From Endozoicomonas euniceicola (GTDB taxonomy: Bacteria; Pseudomonadota; Gammaproteobacteria; Pseudomonadales; Endozoicomonadaceae), in the NCBI RefSeq assembly GCF_025562755.1, contig NZ_CP103300.1:4899001-4963000 (forward strand): a DNA stretch of 64,000 nucleotides, written 5' to 3'. The translations under genes were made by a program, and so were the position numbers. Positions 33,850 to 42,712 of this stretch are shown piece by piece; within the stretch, counting starts at the first letter, position 1; each line of letters starts with the position of its first letter. The notes beneath the pieces were generated by a model, which was not told the DNA's origin, searched no databases, and saw only the letters and a list, made by a program, of their open reading frames with translations.

Positions 33850-35572
33850 CATTCACCACCCTATTCAGGAATAAATTTCTTGGTACGTTGAGCCCAAAAT
33901 AAAAATGATCGTCGATTGCCTCTCTGATATTCCAACCATGTGTTTCTCCGTCCCGTTAACCGACAGCACATGAATCCCATCAAAGCACAGGAAAACCCAT
34001 CTGCCCGTTGGGTTCTGGGCTGGTTTCTTCTTCATGTCCGGGAACGTTCGGCTCTGCCTTTTCAGTTCATAGCGGATTCGATGCTGAATTGCAGCATAGA
34101 CCATAAGACAGAGTGTCATCACCATTAACAGGGCCTCAATACGCTCAGGTTTTTTGAGATACAGTGAAGACACCAGAAAATCAGGGCTCTTCAGGAAGCG
34201 AAAACCTCTCTCAACCTGCTGCTGGGATTTATACGTCCTCAGTAGTTCGCCAGCGTCAAGCCGGACTGTATCTGTATCGTTGGTTGCCAGAACAAAACAA
34301 CCCAACGATGCTTCTGCATCACGACGAGTCTGTACAGCAACCGTGCAGGAGCCTGTCACATAATATTCATAGTGGTCGGGAACCGTCCCATCAGCAGGAC
34401 GGCCTTTGGTTTTATAGCAGGGACTCTCGATGATCTCAGGTTCAGCCTGGCAGTATACGGACTGTTTTTGCCATAGCTTGAAAGCTTCCATGGCATCCGA
34501 TTCGCAACAGAATGGCTTCTTGCCCAATTTCTCAAGTTCCTTGAACTCCTTCAGGGACTTTTTCTGCATACGCCTTGTCAGTGTCTTCTGTTCTGTTTTC
34601 TGGCTTTGATTATTTCGAAACAGTACCCAACGTTGTACGACACCTGCATAGTCAGACAGAGTCTCTACAGATTCGTAATGCTCAAACCCTTCAACCTCAA
34701 CCATTGAGCGCAATGGCGCACTTTGAACCAGTTCTTTGGCTGCACCAATGTTGAGAGGAACTCTGGAGATAAACAACTGATCCTGCTGACTCAGTTCCTG
34801 AACGGTTTCAGCCACATACAATGCAGCATCACCGATGAAGTAACGGGCATTCAGTGCCGCCTTGAAGCTCTTTATATGCTCAGAAACCACTTGTTTGAAA
34901 CTGGTCTTGTCCGTCACATTACCGCTGGCTGCTTTCATAAACATCGGAATGCCTGCCCGGTTTTCGGTCAGCAGGAGCAATATGGCCTGGTTCAGGTCAG
35001 GACGATGATCTCGGCTGTAGCCCTTGCAAAGCCTGATGCAATTGAGGTCCTCGTCACTTACTTCCTCCTCGCTGTTATAACGGCCATCGACGTGAAATCC
35101 TGTGCCATCAAGGTTGAGTGCATCACATGGCAATTTGAGATGCGTAGCCACCTTGATAGCCAGCTCAAAATAGACTTTACTGACACCCAGTTCAAACAGT
35201 TCATCCAGTGTTCTTCCAAGAACTTTGTCGTTTATGTGTTCGGGCTCAATCCCCTCTCTGATCAGTTTATCGAGGGGTTTATTGGAGAAGAACTGAGGGA
35301 ACATGTGGAGAGACTGCCCCGTAAAGCCGAGGCCATTGATAATCATCGCGACAACGGCCTCACCGTGGGAGATGTTCCATTCGTCAGATACTTTGGGCGC
35401 GCGCCTGTCGATATGGTCGGCAATGCCCAGCTCTTTGCACATTCCAGCCACTAGACCGAGATGATCCATGACCTGAGAGTGGTATTGAATAGGAGGCATA
35501 ACAAGGCTTCTTGATATTTGCTTATCTGATAGATAGCAGGTATTAGGAAAATGTCATGTTGGGTGGTGAATG
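33850..35572 (-). mobile_element. IS1634-type insertion sequence
   Basis: CATTCACCACCC at 33850-33861 and its reverse complement at 35561-35572 form 12-bp terminal inverted repeats around one transposase gene. The right end lies directly beside the tnpB end of the IS605-type element. Exact ends may be a few bases further out, because one more base on each side also matches in part. Confidence 0.75.
33865..35499 (-). CDS. IS1634-type transposase
   Basis: A 544-residue transposase. The N-terminal DUF4277-like region (HSQVMDHLGLVAGMCKELGI) and GLGFTGQSLHMFPQFFSNKP are typical of this branch of IS4-related DDE transposases. Catalytic regions include NLDGTGFHVDG (first Asp), RYFIGDAALY (second Asp) and the Y-E segment KSQQQVERGFRFLKSPDF (Glu). 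The frame is unbroken and both ends are intact, so it may be active. The start ATG 35499 has a weak AAGAAG upstream. Confidence 0.88.
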   Translation of the reverse strand: MPPIQYHSQVMDHLGLVAGMCKELGIADHIDRRAPKVSDEWNISHGEAVVAMIINGLGFTGQSLHMFPQFFSNKPLDKLIREGIEPEHINDKVLGRTLDELFELGVSKVYFELAIKVATHLKLPCDALNLDGTGFHVDGRYNSEEEVSDEDLNCIRLCKGYSRDHRPDLNQAILLLLTENRAGIPMFMKAASGNVTDKTSFKQVVSEHIKSFKAALNARYFIGDAALYVAETVQELSQQDQLFISRVPLNIGAAKELVQSAPLRSMVEVEGFEHYESVETLSDYAGVVQRWVLFRNNQSQKTEQKTLTRRMQKKSLKEFKELEKLGKKPFCCESDAMEAFKLWQKQSVYCQAEPEIIESPCYKTKGRPADGTVPDHYEYYVTGSCTVAVQTRRDAEASLGCFVLATNDTDTVRLDAGELLRTYKSQQQVERGFRFLKSPDFLVSSLYLKKPERIEALLMVMTLCLMVYAAIQHRIRYELKRQSRTFPDMKKKPAQNPTGRWVFLCFDGIHVLSVNGTEKHMVGISERQSTIIFILGSTYQEIYS

Positions 35573-35589
35573 TCGGTTTTACACAATAA

Positions 35590-35720
35590 GGAGACAGGTT
35601 TAGTGACTGCTCCCCACCCTATCGGGTGAGGCTTCTGATTTCTTAGGCAGCAACCGACAGTCTGCCGGATTTACGCAAGCCTCCATCAGCAGAAACGGAC
35701 AGTCCTTCCGCCTTTAATTT
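35590..35720 (-). ncRNA. candidate omega RNA at the tnpB 3' end
   Basis: In IS605-type elements the guide RNA of TnpB overlaps the end of the tnpB gene and the right end, with the guide just outside. Here the matching stretch holds the CACCC/GGGTG hairpin just after the tnpB stop at 35643. If the RNA is made, its guide would be the bases past about 35590, next to the IS1634-type end. This rests on position only. Confidence 0.35.
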
Positions 35721-36815
35721 CAATATGCCTTGCTTCTTGATATTGCGAGCTGCATTAATATCCCGGTCATGGATAGCACCACAGCTACACTCCCATGATC
35801 GGATTCTCAATGGCATTTTTTCCTGTTTCAAATCGCAGACTGAGCAAGTTTTAGAGGATGCAAACCACTGGTCTATCTTCACCAGATGTTTACCTTCCTG
35901 CTTTGCCTTGTATTCGAGTTTGGTTATCAGTGAGTGCCAGCCAGCATCAGCAATAGAACGAGCAAGACGCTTGTTCTTGAGCATGTTTTTAACTTTCAGT
36001 GTCTCCACAATCACCGCTTGGTTTTCGTCGATGAGTTGTTTTGATAGCTTATGCTGAAAATCATTACGGGCAAAGGCTACACGCTCATGCGCCTTTGCCA
36101 CCAATAAACGGGCTTTGTGCCTACCTTTTGAGCCTTTCTTGCAGCGAGATAGAGCCTGTTGTTTTCTTTTCAGGTTACGTTGTGCTTTTTTCAGAAAGCG
36201 AGGATTGCCAGTCTTATGGCCGGTACTGGTGATAGCCAGATCAGTAATCCCCATATCAACACCGACAACCTGATTAGCTTCAAGATTATCAATCTGTTTT
36301 GGTTGTTCCTGGGTATCATCAGCCAATATGGAGGCAAAATACTTGCCGGTTAGCGTTCTGCTCAGGGTGATAGACTTCACCTTACCCACTATTTCACGAT
36401 GCACTTTAGCCCTTATGGGCTTGCACTTGGGGATTTTTATCCAGTTATCGCCCACAGAGACAGACGTACAATGGTAGCTACTTTGCTTGCCATGCTTTTT
36501 CTTGAAGCGAGGAAATCTTGCCTGCAATTTGGGATTGAAAAAGTTTTGAAAGGCCGTATCCAGATTGATAGTGGCCTGTTGCAGTGCAATAGAGTCAGCG
36601 TTTTTCAGCCATGAGTACTTTCGGCTTTTCTTGGCTTTTGCCAGCAAGGGCTTCAGGTGTTTTTTGGGAGAAAGGCTCTGCCCACGAACCTTGTAATAAT
36701 GAACCTTAATAGCCAGGGCCTTGTTCCATACGAACCGCACAGCATCAAACTGACGGTCGAGAAATTCCGCCTGCTCTGATGTTGGATAGATTCGTACTTT
36801 GGTGGCTCTCAGCAT
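35643..36815 (-). CDS. tnpB: TnpB RNA-guided nuclease (OrfB), intact
   Basis: A 390-residue protein. The RuvC residues are complete: Asp187 (VVGVDMGITDLA), Glu271 (VIVETLKVKNM) and Asp352 (HDRDINAARNI). A zinc ribbon uses Cys324, Cys327, Cys343 and Cys345 (CSVCDLK, then WECSCG). The N-terminal helix-turn-helix region (RATKVRIYPTSEQAEFLDR) is normal. The frame is unbroken and of full length for the IS200/IS605 group. TnpB cuts DNA guided by the omega RNA and helps the element persist. The partner tnpA is disabled. Confidence 0.92.
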   Translation of the reverse strand: MLRATKVRIYPTSEQAEFLDRQFDAVRFVWNKALAIKVHYYKVRGQSLSPKKHLKPLLAKAKKSRKYSWLKNADSIALQQATINLDTAFQNFFNPKLQARFPRFKKKHGKQSSYHCTSVSVGDNWIKIPKCKPIRAKVHREIVGKVKSITLSRTLTGKYFASILADDTQEQPKQIDNLEANQVVGVDMGITDLAITSTGHKTGNPRFLKKAQRNLKRKQQALSRCKKGSKGRHKARLLVAKAHERVAFARNDFQHKLSKQLIDENQAVIVETLKVKNMLKNKRLARSIADAGWHSLITKLEYKAKQEGKHLVKIDQWFASSKTCSVCDLKQEKMPLRIRSWECSCGAIHDRDINAARNIKKQGILKLKAEGLSVSADGGLRKSGRLSVAA

Positions 36816-36880
36816 GGAACGTTATTTAAGTGCTCATTAATATAAGCTCTATATTACAGGTATTTGAAAGAGGTTTTCAA

Positions 36881-37309
36881 GTGAGCGCACACAATAAAGA
36901 TTTACTTAAAGGGTATCTTCGCAAACGACATAGCGTTACCAAGCTGGTTGTTCATTTGGTGTTCACGACAAAGTACAGACGAAAGCTTTTTGATGGCTAT
37001 ATGATCAAGCAGTTACGGGAGTCGTTCGAGAGTGCATGTGAAAAACTGGAATGCCAGTTACTTGAAATGGATGGCGAAAAAGATCACGTACCCCTGTTGG
37101 TGGCCTACCCACCAAAACTGGCTATCAGTGTCATGGTAAATAATCTCAAATAAACATCATCAAGACGGTTGCGAATGCTGAATACCCACCTTACTGCTCA
37201 GAGCAAAGCAGGCTTAATGTGGTCAAGGTCTTACTTTGCTTGCAGTGCTGGCGGTGCAACTATCGAGACTCTGAAGGACTACGTTAATAGCCAGAGTACA
37301 CCAGATTGA
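36881..37309 (+). pseudogene. tnpA: IS200/IS605 tnpA with a destroyed HUH motif and a nonsense codon
   Basis: The 142-codon frame starts at GTG 36881 with AGAGG upstream and encodes MSAHNKDLLKGYLRKRHSVT, then LVVHLVFTTKYRRKL as in Y1 transposases. The HUH motif reads DHVPLLV: the second His of the pair is Pro (CAC to CCC). A TAA at 37151 ends the frame at residue 90; the fragment at 17539 has TCA there. The Tyr region follows the stop codon. Both changes make this gene dead. Confidence 0.88.
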
Positions 37310-37413
37310 TGGCGGAAGGCTCTGCGCCTTCCCGTCTTATATCCCCGCCCGCATTGGGCGAGGGTTTACGACGATTTTGCTAAAGTAGATTTATCAGTTT
37401 GGGGAGGATTGTT

Positions 37414-38457
37414 ATGAGTCGTTTTTATTTGGTCAGGAGAACCGTCAGGTTTTCAGAAAAAATGAAGAGTTGCTGGTTGTTTTCGGTATTCTATTTATGT
37501 GTCGCACTTTTACCTTTCAAACTTCGTGCTGAAGATGTAACCGTTCGGGTTGGAGAACATTTTATCAGTTTTCAAGGGTTTGAAAGAGAAGGCCTTGGAG
37601 TGGCTTTAAGAGAAGAGTTAAACAGAGTTCTGAATGAGGGTGAACAGCAAGCTGAAGGCGCTTCAGCCCAGATACCACTCCCTGAATCATGGGAAACGGT
37701 AATTTCAACTTATCAAAAGGGCAGATGCAATAATTACTGGCTTACCCGTACATTCAACACCCAGCAAATCACCAGGCGGGCAGAACTTTTGGAGGAAGTA
37801 TCACCGCTGCCTGAGCACGGAGTATTTACAGGTAATATCGGGCATCAGGTCAGGTATATATGCGATGAGGATACCATCAGTCTGAGAACCCCTCCTGGCA
37901 GTAATCTGATGGACAACGCCGGTTTCTTGGTTGCCCCGGAGAACATACTGAGTGAAGTTCTGAATCGTCCTGCCCGGTTCGATCTACTGGAAGCTTTGAT
38001 AGCAGCGCACAGCTATCTTTTCACGAGCTACAGAGAAGCCAGAAATTATGCTGAAAGCCAGGAGAGTCCTGATTATGTTTGTCGCCCGCCCCATAGATTT
38101 TGGGCAATAGAGGATCTGGTGCTGACGATTCATGTCATAAGCAGGCAGCTCATGACATTACCCAATAACTTAGCTGCTGAAACACCGCTAAGTGAGTTAC
38201 TTAACTCCCGGCAGCCCACTAGCGGTGATCTGACCATGCATTTCAGTGGCGAGAGATTCCGGTTGAATAGCTTAATTGGGCAAGCTGATTTGGAGTTTAA
38301 CCAGTGTCTCAAATTTGTTATAGAACTCCTTGAGTTTTATAAGCAACGACTTCAAGGCCAAGATGCCTCTGGTCACGCTTCTGGTGATGCTTCGGTGACG
38401 AAGGTTCTGGCTGACCTTGATCTGTTGATGCTGAGTATGCGCCAGGCTCTCGAATGA
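37414..38457 (+). CDS. secreted protein of unknown function
   Basis: A 347-residue protein. ATG 37414 follows GGGGAGGAT. Residues 20-40 (KSCWLFSVFYLCVALLPFKL then RAED) are a signal peptide, preceded by a basic stretch. The mature part is helical and acidic, with two pairs of cysteines (YQKGRCNNYW and VRYICDED; PDYVCRPPHR and FNQCLKFV) that could form disulfides in the periplasm or outside. I recognise no family. It begins only 30 bp after the IS605-type end, so its promoter region may have been replaced. Confidence 0.75.
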   Translation: MSRFYLVRRTVRFSEKMKSCWLFSVFYLCVALLPFKLRAEDVTVRVGEHFISFQGFEREGLGVALREELNRVLNEGEQQAEGASAQIPLPESWETVISTYQKGRCNNYWLTRTFNTQQITRRAELLEEVSPLPEHGVFTGNIGHQVRYICDEDTISLRTPPGSNLMDNAGFLVAPENILSEVLNRPARFDLLEALIAAHSYLFTSYREARNYAESQESPDYVCRPPHRFWAIEDLVLTIHVISRQLMTLPNNLAAETPLSELLNSRQPTSGDLTMHFSGERFRLNSLIGQADLEFNQCLKFVIELLEFYKQRLQGQDASGHASGDASVTKVLADLDLLMLSMRQALE

Positions 38458-38475
38458 ATGATTGAGGCCGGATGA

Positions 38476-38784
38476 CGCACCAGACCGGAAATCAGAGTAG
38501 ACAAACCAGATGACTCTACTCGCAAAAAAAGGTCTCAGCCTCCCAGCCCTCCTGTCTCTGAAGAACACTGCTTATCTCCTGAAGATATTCCGGAAGGCTC
38601 CGTCCGACATGGTCAGGAGTCGTTCGCTTTTCAGGAGCTGGGGATAAAATGCCGGGCGGCAATGTCGCGACACCTTTGCCAGCCTGAAGAAAACGTGTCG
38701 CCAGCATGGTCTTTCATTTTGGGATTGTCTGACAGACAGGTTAAACGGCACCGGTTCGTTTCCGAGGCTGGCGGATGTTATTGA
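38476..38784 (+). other. start-less open frame upstream of the WD40 remnant
   Basis: A frame of 102 codons opens after TGA 38473 and ends at TGA 38784. It is polar with proline-rich segments (SQPPSPPVSEEHCLSPEDIP) and a Cys-rich middle (IKCRAAMSRHLCQPEENVS). No start codon or ribosome site is visible. It may be an older piece of the WD40 gene's 5' region. I do not recognise it. Confidence 0.3.
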
Positions 38785-38843
38785 ATATGCTTCTTGCTGG
38801 CTTCCATGTGGTCAATGTAGGGGTTATTGAGTAATTACAGAGC

Positions 38844-39464
38844 GTGCAGTCCTTCCCAGCAGCAGAAGGCTATTGTCTCGGCATCACCTCAAGTCCTTAC
38901 AGTTCTGAGTTAGCATTCGAATCCGTAAATGGCCGTGAAGTCAGGATTTTCGCAAGCAACAGGAAAGATGGAGTTTGCAAAAAGGCAATTTCGAAACACC
39001 AGAGGCCAATGAAGCTCATTGACTTACTTCTCATGAATTCAGACTGGCATCCTGCCGAGAAATACTCAGCGCTAAATACTTTCCCCAGCAACATGCTCAA
39101 AATAAACAGCATGGCGTACAATCAGGACGCCTCTATGTTAGCAATCGCTGGAATAGATGGAATAAATGATAAAAGGGGTAATACCAAAATAATCTCGCTT
39201 GATAAACCCGATTCGGTTGTATACCACATAAATGACTCAAAGCTGGTCATAAATAGCATCAGCTTCAGCCCCGATGGCAAACTGTTGGCCACCTCCGGGA
39301 ATGAAGGAAAAGTTTGGTTATACGAAGTTAGCTCTTCGGATGTTCACAGATAAAAACAATACGAGCTTACGACATATCTTAAAGTTATTGCTGCGGATTC
39401 AAACCGCAGCTTTGCTGACAAAGGGACCGGACCGCAAGCAAACTGGTACCTGGAGACAGCTTGA
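38844..39464 (+). pseudogene. WD40-repeat protein remnant
   Basis: The frame encodes WD40 blades: INSMAYNQDASMLAIAGIDG and INSISFSPDGKLLATSGNEG followed by KVWLYEV. It starts at a GTG in the middle of a repeat-like unit, so the 5' part of a longer gene is missing. The frame meets TAA at 39353 but continues in the same frame to 39464 (KQYELTTYLKVIAADSNRSF). This suggests a recent nonsense change in an already truncated gene. WD40 proteins are common eukaryote-like proteins in this type of symbiont. Confidence 0.6.
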
Positions 39465-39470
39465 GTTCGG

Positions 39471-40436
39471 TTAATCATTAATAACCGTCGAGCGTTCAGA
39501 AATACGCTTTTGCAATAACGCAATACGATCCAGGTCTTTCCTGGCATACAACGCCATTGCAAGCTCCTTAGCCTTTCCTGCATCCACTTCTGCTTTCTGC
39601 CACTCCTTCATCGCCAGCAGCACCTTTGCACGCTGTTGATAAAACAGCATCCGGGTTCGGGGTGGCCCTAACTGAAACTGAATACCATTCAGCCGTGTCA
39701 GCGCCTGAGAGTATCGCCCTTGCAGATAATTAACCCGCGCCAGCCTGATTACCGCTCTGACCACATCGTATTGATTCCCCGCCTCTTTGAACAAGGTTTC
39801 GGCATTCACCAGCGCCTCCCTGGCACGCTCCAGATTACGCTCTTTGCCATCGGTCAGTGCCGCTGCAAGGTTATATAACACCTTGCCACGCAGGAACGGA
39901 GCAGGTTCTTTCTGTTGGTCGATAATAGGCAGTGCCTTTTCAGCAAGACTGACAGCCCCACCGTCGTTTTTGGCTCTGGCAACCGCCGATTGCAGATAAA
40001 GGCTTTCAACGATGGAGCGCCAGTCTTTTTTCGGGTCTGACAACGTTTCAGCGGCCTTGGCAAAACTCAGACAGTGGGCATATTCACCCAAATAGAAAAA
40101 GCTGGAGGCAAGGCTGAGCAACAGCGCCCGCTCCTGGCTGAACTGTTTGTGTTTCCTGACGGTCTCAAGCGCCAGTTCGCCCCAGTGGATATGGGACTTC
40201 CAACACCCCTGGCGCTTAAGAACCGAACCTGAGCCCAGCACCCATTCAGGCAGGGCCAGGCGGTCGGCAGCCGATGGCTGCAGGGACTGACAGTAAGAAG
40301 GTTCTTCAGCATGGTTTAATGCCTTCTGGCTGACTTCTTTGGATTCACCGGTATGTACCTTACCTGCACACGCTTCACCGGAACACACTGACGAGAACAA
40401 AATAAAGCCCGCCAGCAGAAACTGTATTTTTTTCAT
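39471..40436 (-). CDS. secreted TPR-repeat protein
   Basis: A 321-residue protein. The ATG at 40436 opens a signal peptide (MKKIQFLLAGFILFSSVCSG then EACAG); a longer frame to 40559 is less likely. Tetratricopeptide-like helix pairs cover about residues 85-300 (FSQERALLLSLASSFFYLGE, GKVLYNLAAALTDGKERNLE, YDVVRAVIRLARVNYLQGRY). It would act in the periplasm or at the envelope as a protein-interaction scaffold. It is divergent from the M32 carboxypeptidase gene. Confidence 0.75.
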   Translation of the reverse strand: MKKIQFLLAGFILFSSVCSGEACAGKVHTGESKEVSQKALNHAEEPSYCQSLQPSAADRLALPEWVLGSGSVLKRQGCWKSHIHWGELALETVRKHKQFSQERALLLSLASSFFYLGEYAHCLSFAKAAETLSDPKKDWRSIVESLYLQSAVARAKNDGGAVSLAEKALPIIDQQKEPAPFLRGKVLYNLAAALTDGKERNLERAREALVNAETLFKEAGNQYDVVRAVIRLARVNYLQGRYSQALTRLNGIQFQLGPPRTRMLFYQQRAKVLLAMKEWQKAEVDAGKAKELAMALYARKDLDRIALLQKRISERSTVIND

Positions 40437-40564
40437 GGAGCCAGTATAGAAAAAGTCTTTATATTCACAATGAATCAACGGTGTTTCTGCGTCTGTTACC
40501 AAGTCGGTTCCCACAGGCAGGAGCAACCGATACACTGAGAATGAATCAACCCGGGACAAGCCTG

Positions 40565-42073
40565 ATGAGTGATCAAAATAATATCGCCTACGATAAGCTG
40601 GCCGAACGTTTCACCAAGCTACACCGACTCAACCATCTGAGTTCCATCGCCAGCTGGGACCAGGCGGCCATGATGCCTTCCGGTAGTAACCAGGCTCGCT
40701 CGGAGGCACTGGCAGAACTCTCAACCCTCACCCACGAGCTATTGACCGCCAGCGAAGTGGGGGACTGGATACAAGCAGCCAGCGAGGCACCCCTGGACAG
40801 TTTCAGACAAGCCTCCCTGAGAGAGATGGCACGGGAATGGCGGCAGGCTTCTGTCATACCCGCCGATCTGGTGAAAGCCAAGTCGCTGGTGACATCAGAC
40901 TGCGAACACGCCTGGCGCTCCCAAAGGCCTGAGAATGACTGGCAGGGGTTCAGCAAAAACCTTGAAGAAGTGCTTCGCCTGACCCGGGAAGAAGCCAGTA
41001 TTCGTGCAGAATCCTCAGGCGTTGATCCTTATGACGCCCTGCTCGAACTGTATGAGCCCGGTATGACCTGCAAGCAACTGGACGGACTGTTCGGGGACGT
41101 AAAAAACTGGCTCCCGGATTATGTGCAGCAGGCTACCGAACGACAGAAGTCCAGCGACTACCTGATGCCTGAAGGGCCTTTTGCCATCGACAAACTAAAA
41201 GCTCTGGGTCTTGAAGTGATGACACTGCTGGGCTTCGACTTCAACCGGGGCAGGCTGGATGTCAGTACCCACCCTTTCTGTGGTGGTGTGGCTGAAGACG
41301 TTCGAATCACGACCCGCTACCGGGATGATGACTTTATTGAGTCGCTGATGGGCGTTATTCATGAAACCGGCCATGCCCGTTATGAACAGAGTCGTCCGAA
41401 GGATACGCTGGAACTGCCGGTCAGCTATGCCCGGTCAACGGGCATCCATGAAGGGCAGAGCCTGTTCTTTGAAATGCAGCTTGGTCGCAGTCGCGAGTTC
41501 CTGTCCCTGATTCGTCCTCTGTTGTTGAAGCACCTCACCAATGGAAAAGAACTGCCTGCCTATCAGCTGGATAATCTGCAAACCCTTTACCGGCAGGTTA
41601 ACCCCGGCTTTATTCGGGTCGAAGCGGATGAAGTGACGTATCCGGCACATGTTATTCTGCGTTATGACATTGAAAAGGCTTTGATCAATGGCGATATGAC
41701 GGTGGCTGATCTGCCGGATGCCTGGAATGAGAAAATGCAGAAATACCTGAACCTTTCCACGCAGGGCAATTATAAAGATGGGTGCATGCAGGATATCCAC
41801 TGGCCTCTCGGCGCATTTGGCTATTTCCCCAGTTACACGTTAGGCGCCATGTATGCAGCGCAGTTGTTTGCCGCTATCCAGACCAGCATTCCCGATGTTC
41901 ACTCCAGAATCAGCAGTGGTGACTTGTCCCCTGTCTTCGACTGGTTGAAAGACAATATCTGGAGCCAGGGCAGTCGCTATACCACATCGGAACTGATGGT
42001 CAGAGCGACAGGGGAAGACCTGAATGCCAGCTTTTTTAAAGAACACTTGAAAAAACGTTACTTAAAAGGCTGA
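40565..42073 (+). CDS. M32-family metallocarboxypeptidase (carboxypeptidase Taq)
   Basis: A 502-residue protein from ATG 40565 (MSDQNNIAYDKLAERFTKLH); ATG 40541 is another option. The zinc motif HETGH is at residues of about 265-269 (MGVIHETGHARYEQ), with the second Glu ligand in GIHEGQSLFFEMQ and the IRVEADEVTYPAHVILRYDI motif. The length is normal for the family. These cytoplasmic enzymes release C-terminal residues from peptides. No clear ribosome site precedes either start. Confidence 0.9.
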   Translation: MSDQNNIAYDKLAERFTKLHRLNHLSSIASWDQAAMMPSGSNQARSEALAELSTLTHELLTASEVGDWIQAASEAPLDSFRQASLREMAREWRQASVIPADLVKAKSLVTSDCEHAWRSQRPENDWQGFSKNLEEVLRLTREEASIRAESSGVDPYDALLELYEPGMTCKQLDGLFGDVKNWLPDYVQQATERQKSSDYLMPEGPFAIDKLKALGLEVMTLLGFDFNRGRLDVSTHPFCGGVAEDVRITTRYRDDDFIESLMGVIHETGHARYEQSRPKDTLELPVSYARSTGIHEGQSLFFEMQLGRSREFLSLIRPLLLKHLTNGKELPAYQLDNLQTLYRQVNPGFIRVEADEVTYPAHVILRYDIEKALINGDMTVADLPDAWNEKMQKYLNLSTQGNYKDGCMQDIHWPLGAFGYFPSYTLGAMYAAQLFAAIQTSIPDVHSRISSGDLSPVFDWLKDNIWSQGSRYTTSELMVRATGEDLNASFFKEHLKKRYLKG

Positions 42074-42173
42074 GGTAATATGTCTACGCAATGTATTTAT
42101 CCATTAGTCACCTATACTGCCAGCTCATTTCTTGCTGCTGCTGAACAGCCTGAAGGTAGTCCGGAAAAAACTA

Positions 42174-42524
42174 ATGGATCGTTGTTTTTATTTTTTTCTC
42201 TGGTTGTTTATTTCAGTGGGGAAAACTTACTCACAGACACAATCAGACACCCTTTATCCTTCCCACTCAAACAACATAACACTGTCTGAAAACATTCTTG
42301 ACCGGTTACCAGCAATGACACTGCCTCTGTCAATAGCTGGTAACCAATTCGTCTTGTATGGCGTTTGTCGGATAGCAGGGGCTGATTTTCGGCCCTCATG
42401 GAATGATCCGATCTATTGGCAATACATGCGCCCCCTGGTTGGTGGACTCGTGATTTATGTGGTCTGTGAGTTGCCTGTTGGAAAGACTTTATCAGATATC
42501 AATAAGGGGCGCAGCATTCAATAA
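42174..42524 (+). pseudogene. truncated secreted protein, 3' end replaced by hairpin element C
   Basis: ATG 42174 opens MDRCFYFFLWLFISVGKTYS, a signal peptide, followed by about 95 residues (SNNITLSENILDRLPAMTLP, RPSWNDPIYWQYMRPLVGGL). The frame then runs into the hairpin element (42506 on), which supplies the last codons and stop. The original C terminus is lost or was always short. No family is recognised. Confidence 0.45.
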
Positions 42525-42649
42525 CTTACCTGGCTGTTGGCTTTTGGCTATTAGCTGCTCGTACAGCCAACCGCCAACCGCCAACCGCCAACAGCCAACA
42601 GCCAACAGCCAACAGCCAACAGCGGTATATTATGTTCTGCTGCTTCCCT
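42506..42649 (-). repeat. dispersed hairpin element, copy C (144 bp, reversed)
   Basis: On the plus strand it starts GGGGCGCAGCAT and ends GCTGCTTCCCT. Its long arm has eight 7-base units in tandem, mostly gccaaca. It is flanked by TT on the element strand at both ends. It is the longest copy, 42 bp longer than copy A. Confidence 0.8.
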
Positions 42650-42712
42650 AAGACATTGTGGATGAATTTTCTATTTCGGTAATTTCCCTACTATAACCGA
42701 AGCTGCCGGTTT

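Larger units (their letters stand above)
35580..37386 (-). mobile_element. IS605-type element with divergent tnpB and tnpA
   Basis: tnpB (minus strand) and tnpA (plus strand) are divergent. The tnpA-side end has the hairpin CCCCGCCCGCATTGGGCGAG at about 37343 and ends near TTTTGCTAA 37384, as in the fragment near 17922. The tnpB-side end has the hairpin CACCCTATCGGGTG at about 35616-35629. The tnpB-side edge is not fixed precisely; it touches the IS1634-type IS. Confidence 0.75.

Noticed and set aside
34723..35454. 243-residue open frame on the plus strand
   Set aside because: It lies opposite the intact IS1634-type transposase.
42540..42620. Possible CRISPR-like tandem repeat
   Set aside because: The unit is only 7 bp, with no spacers, and it belongs to the dispersed hairpin element.
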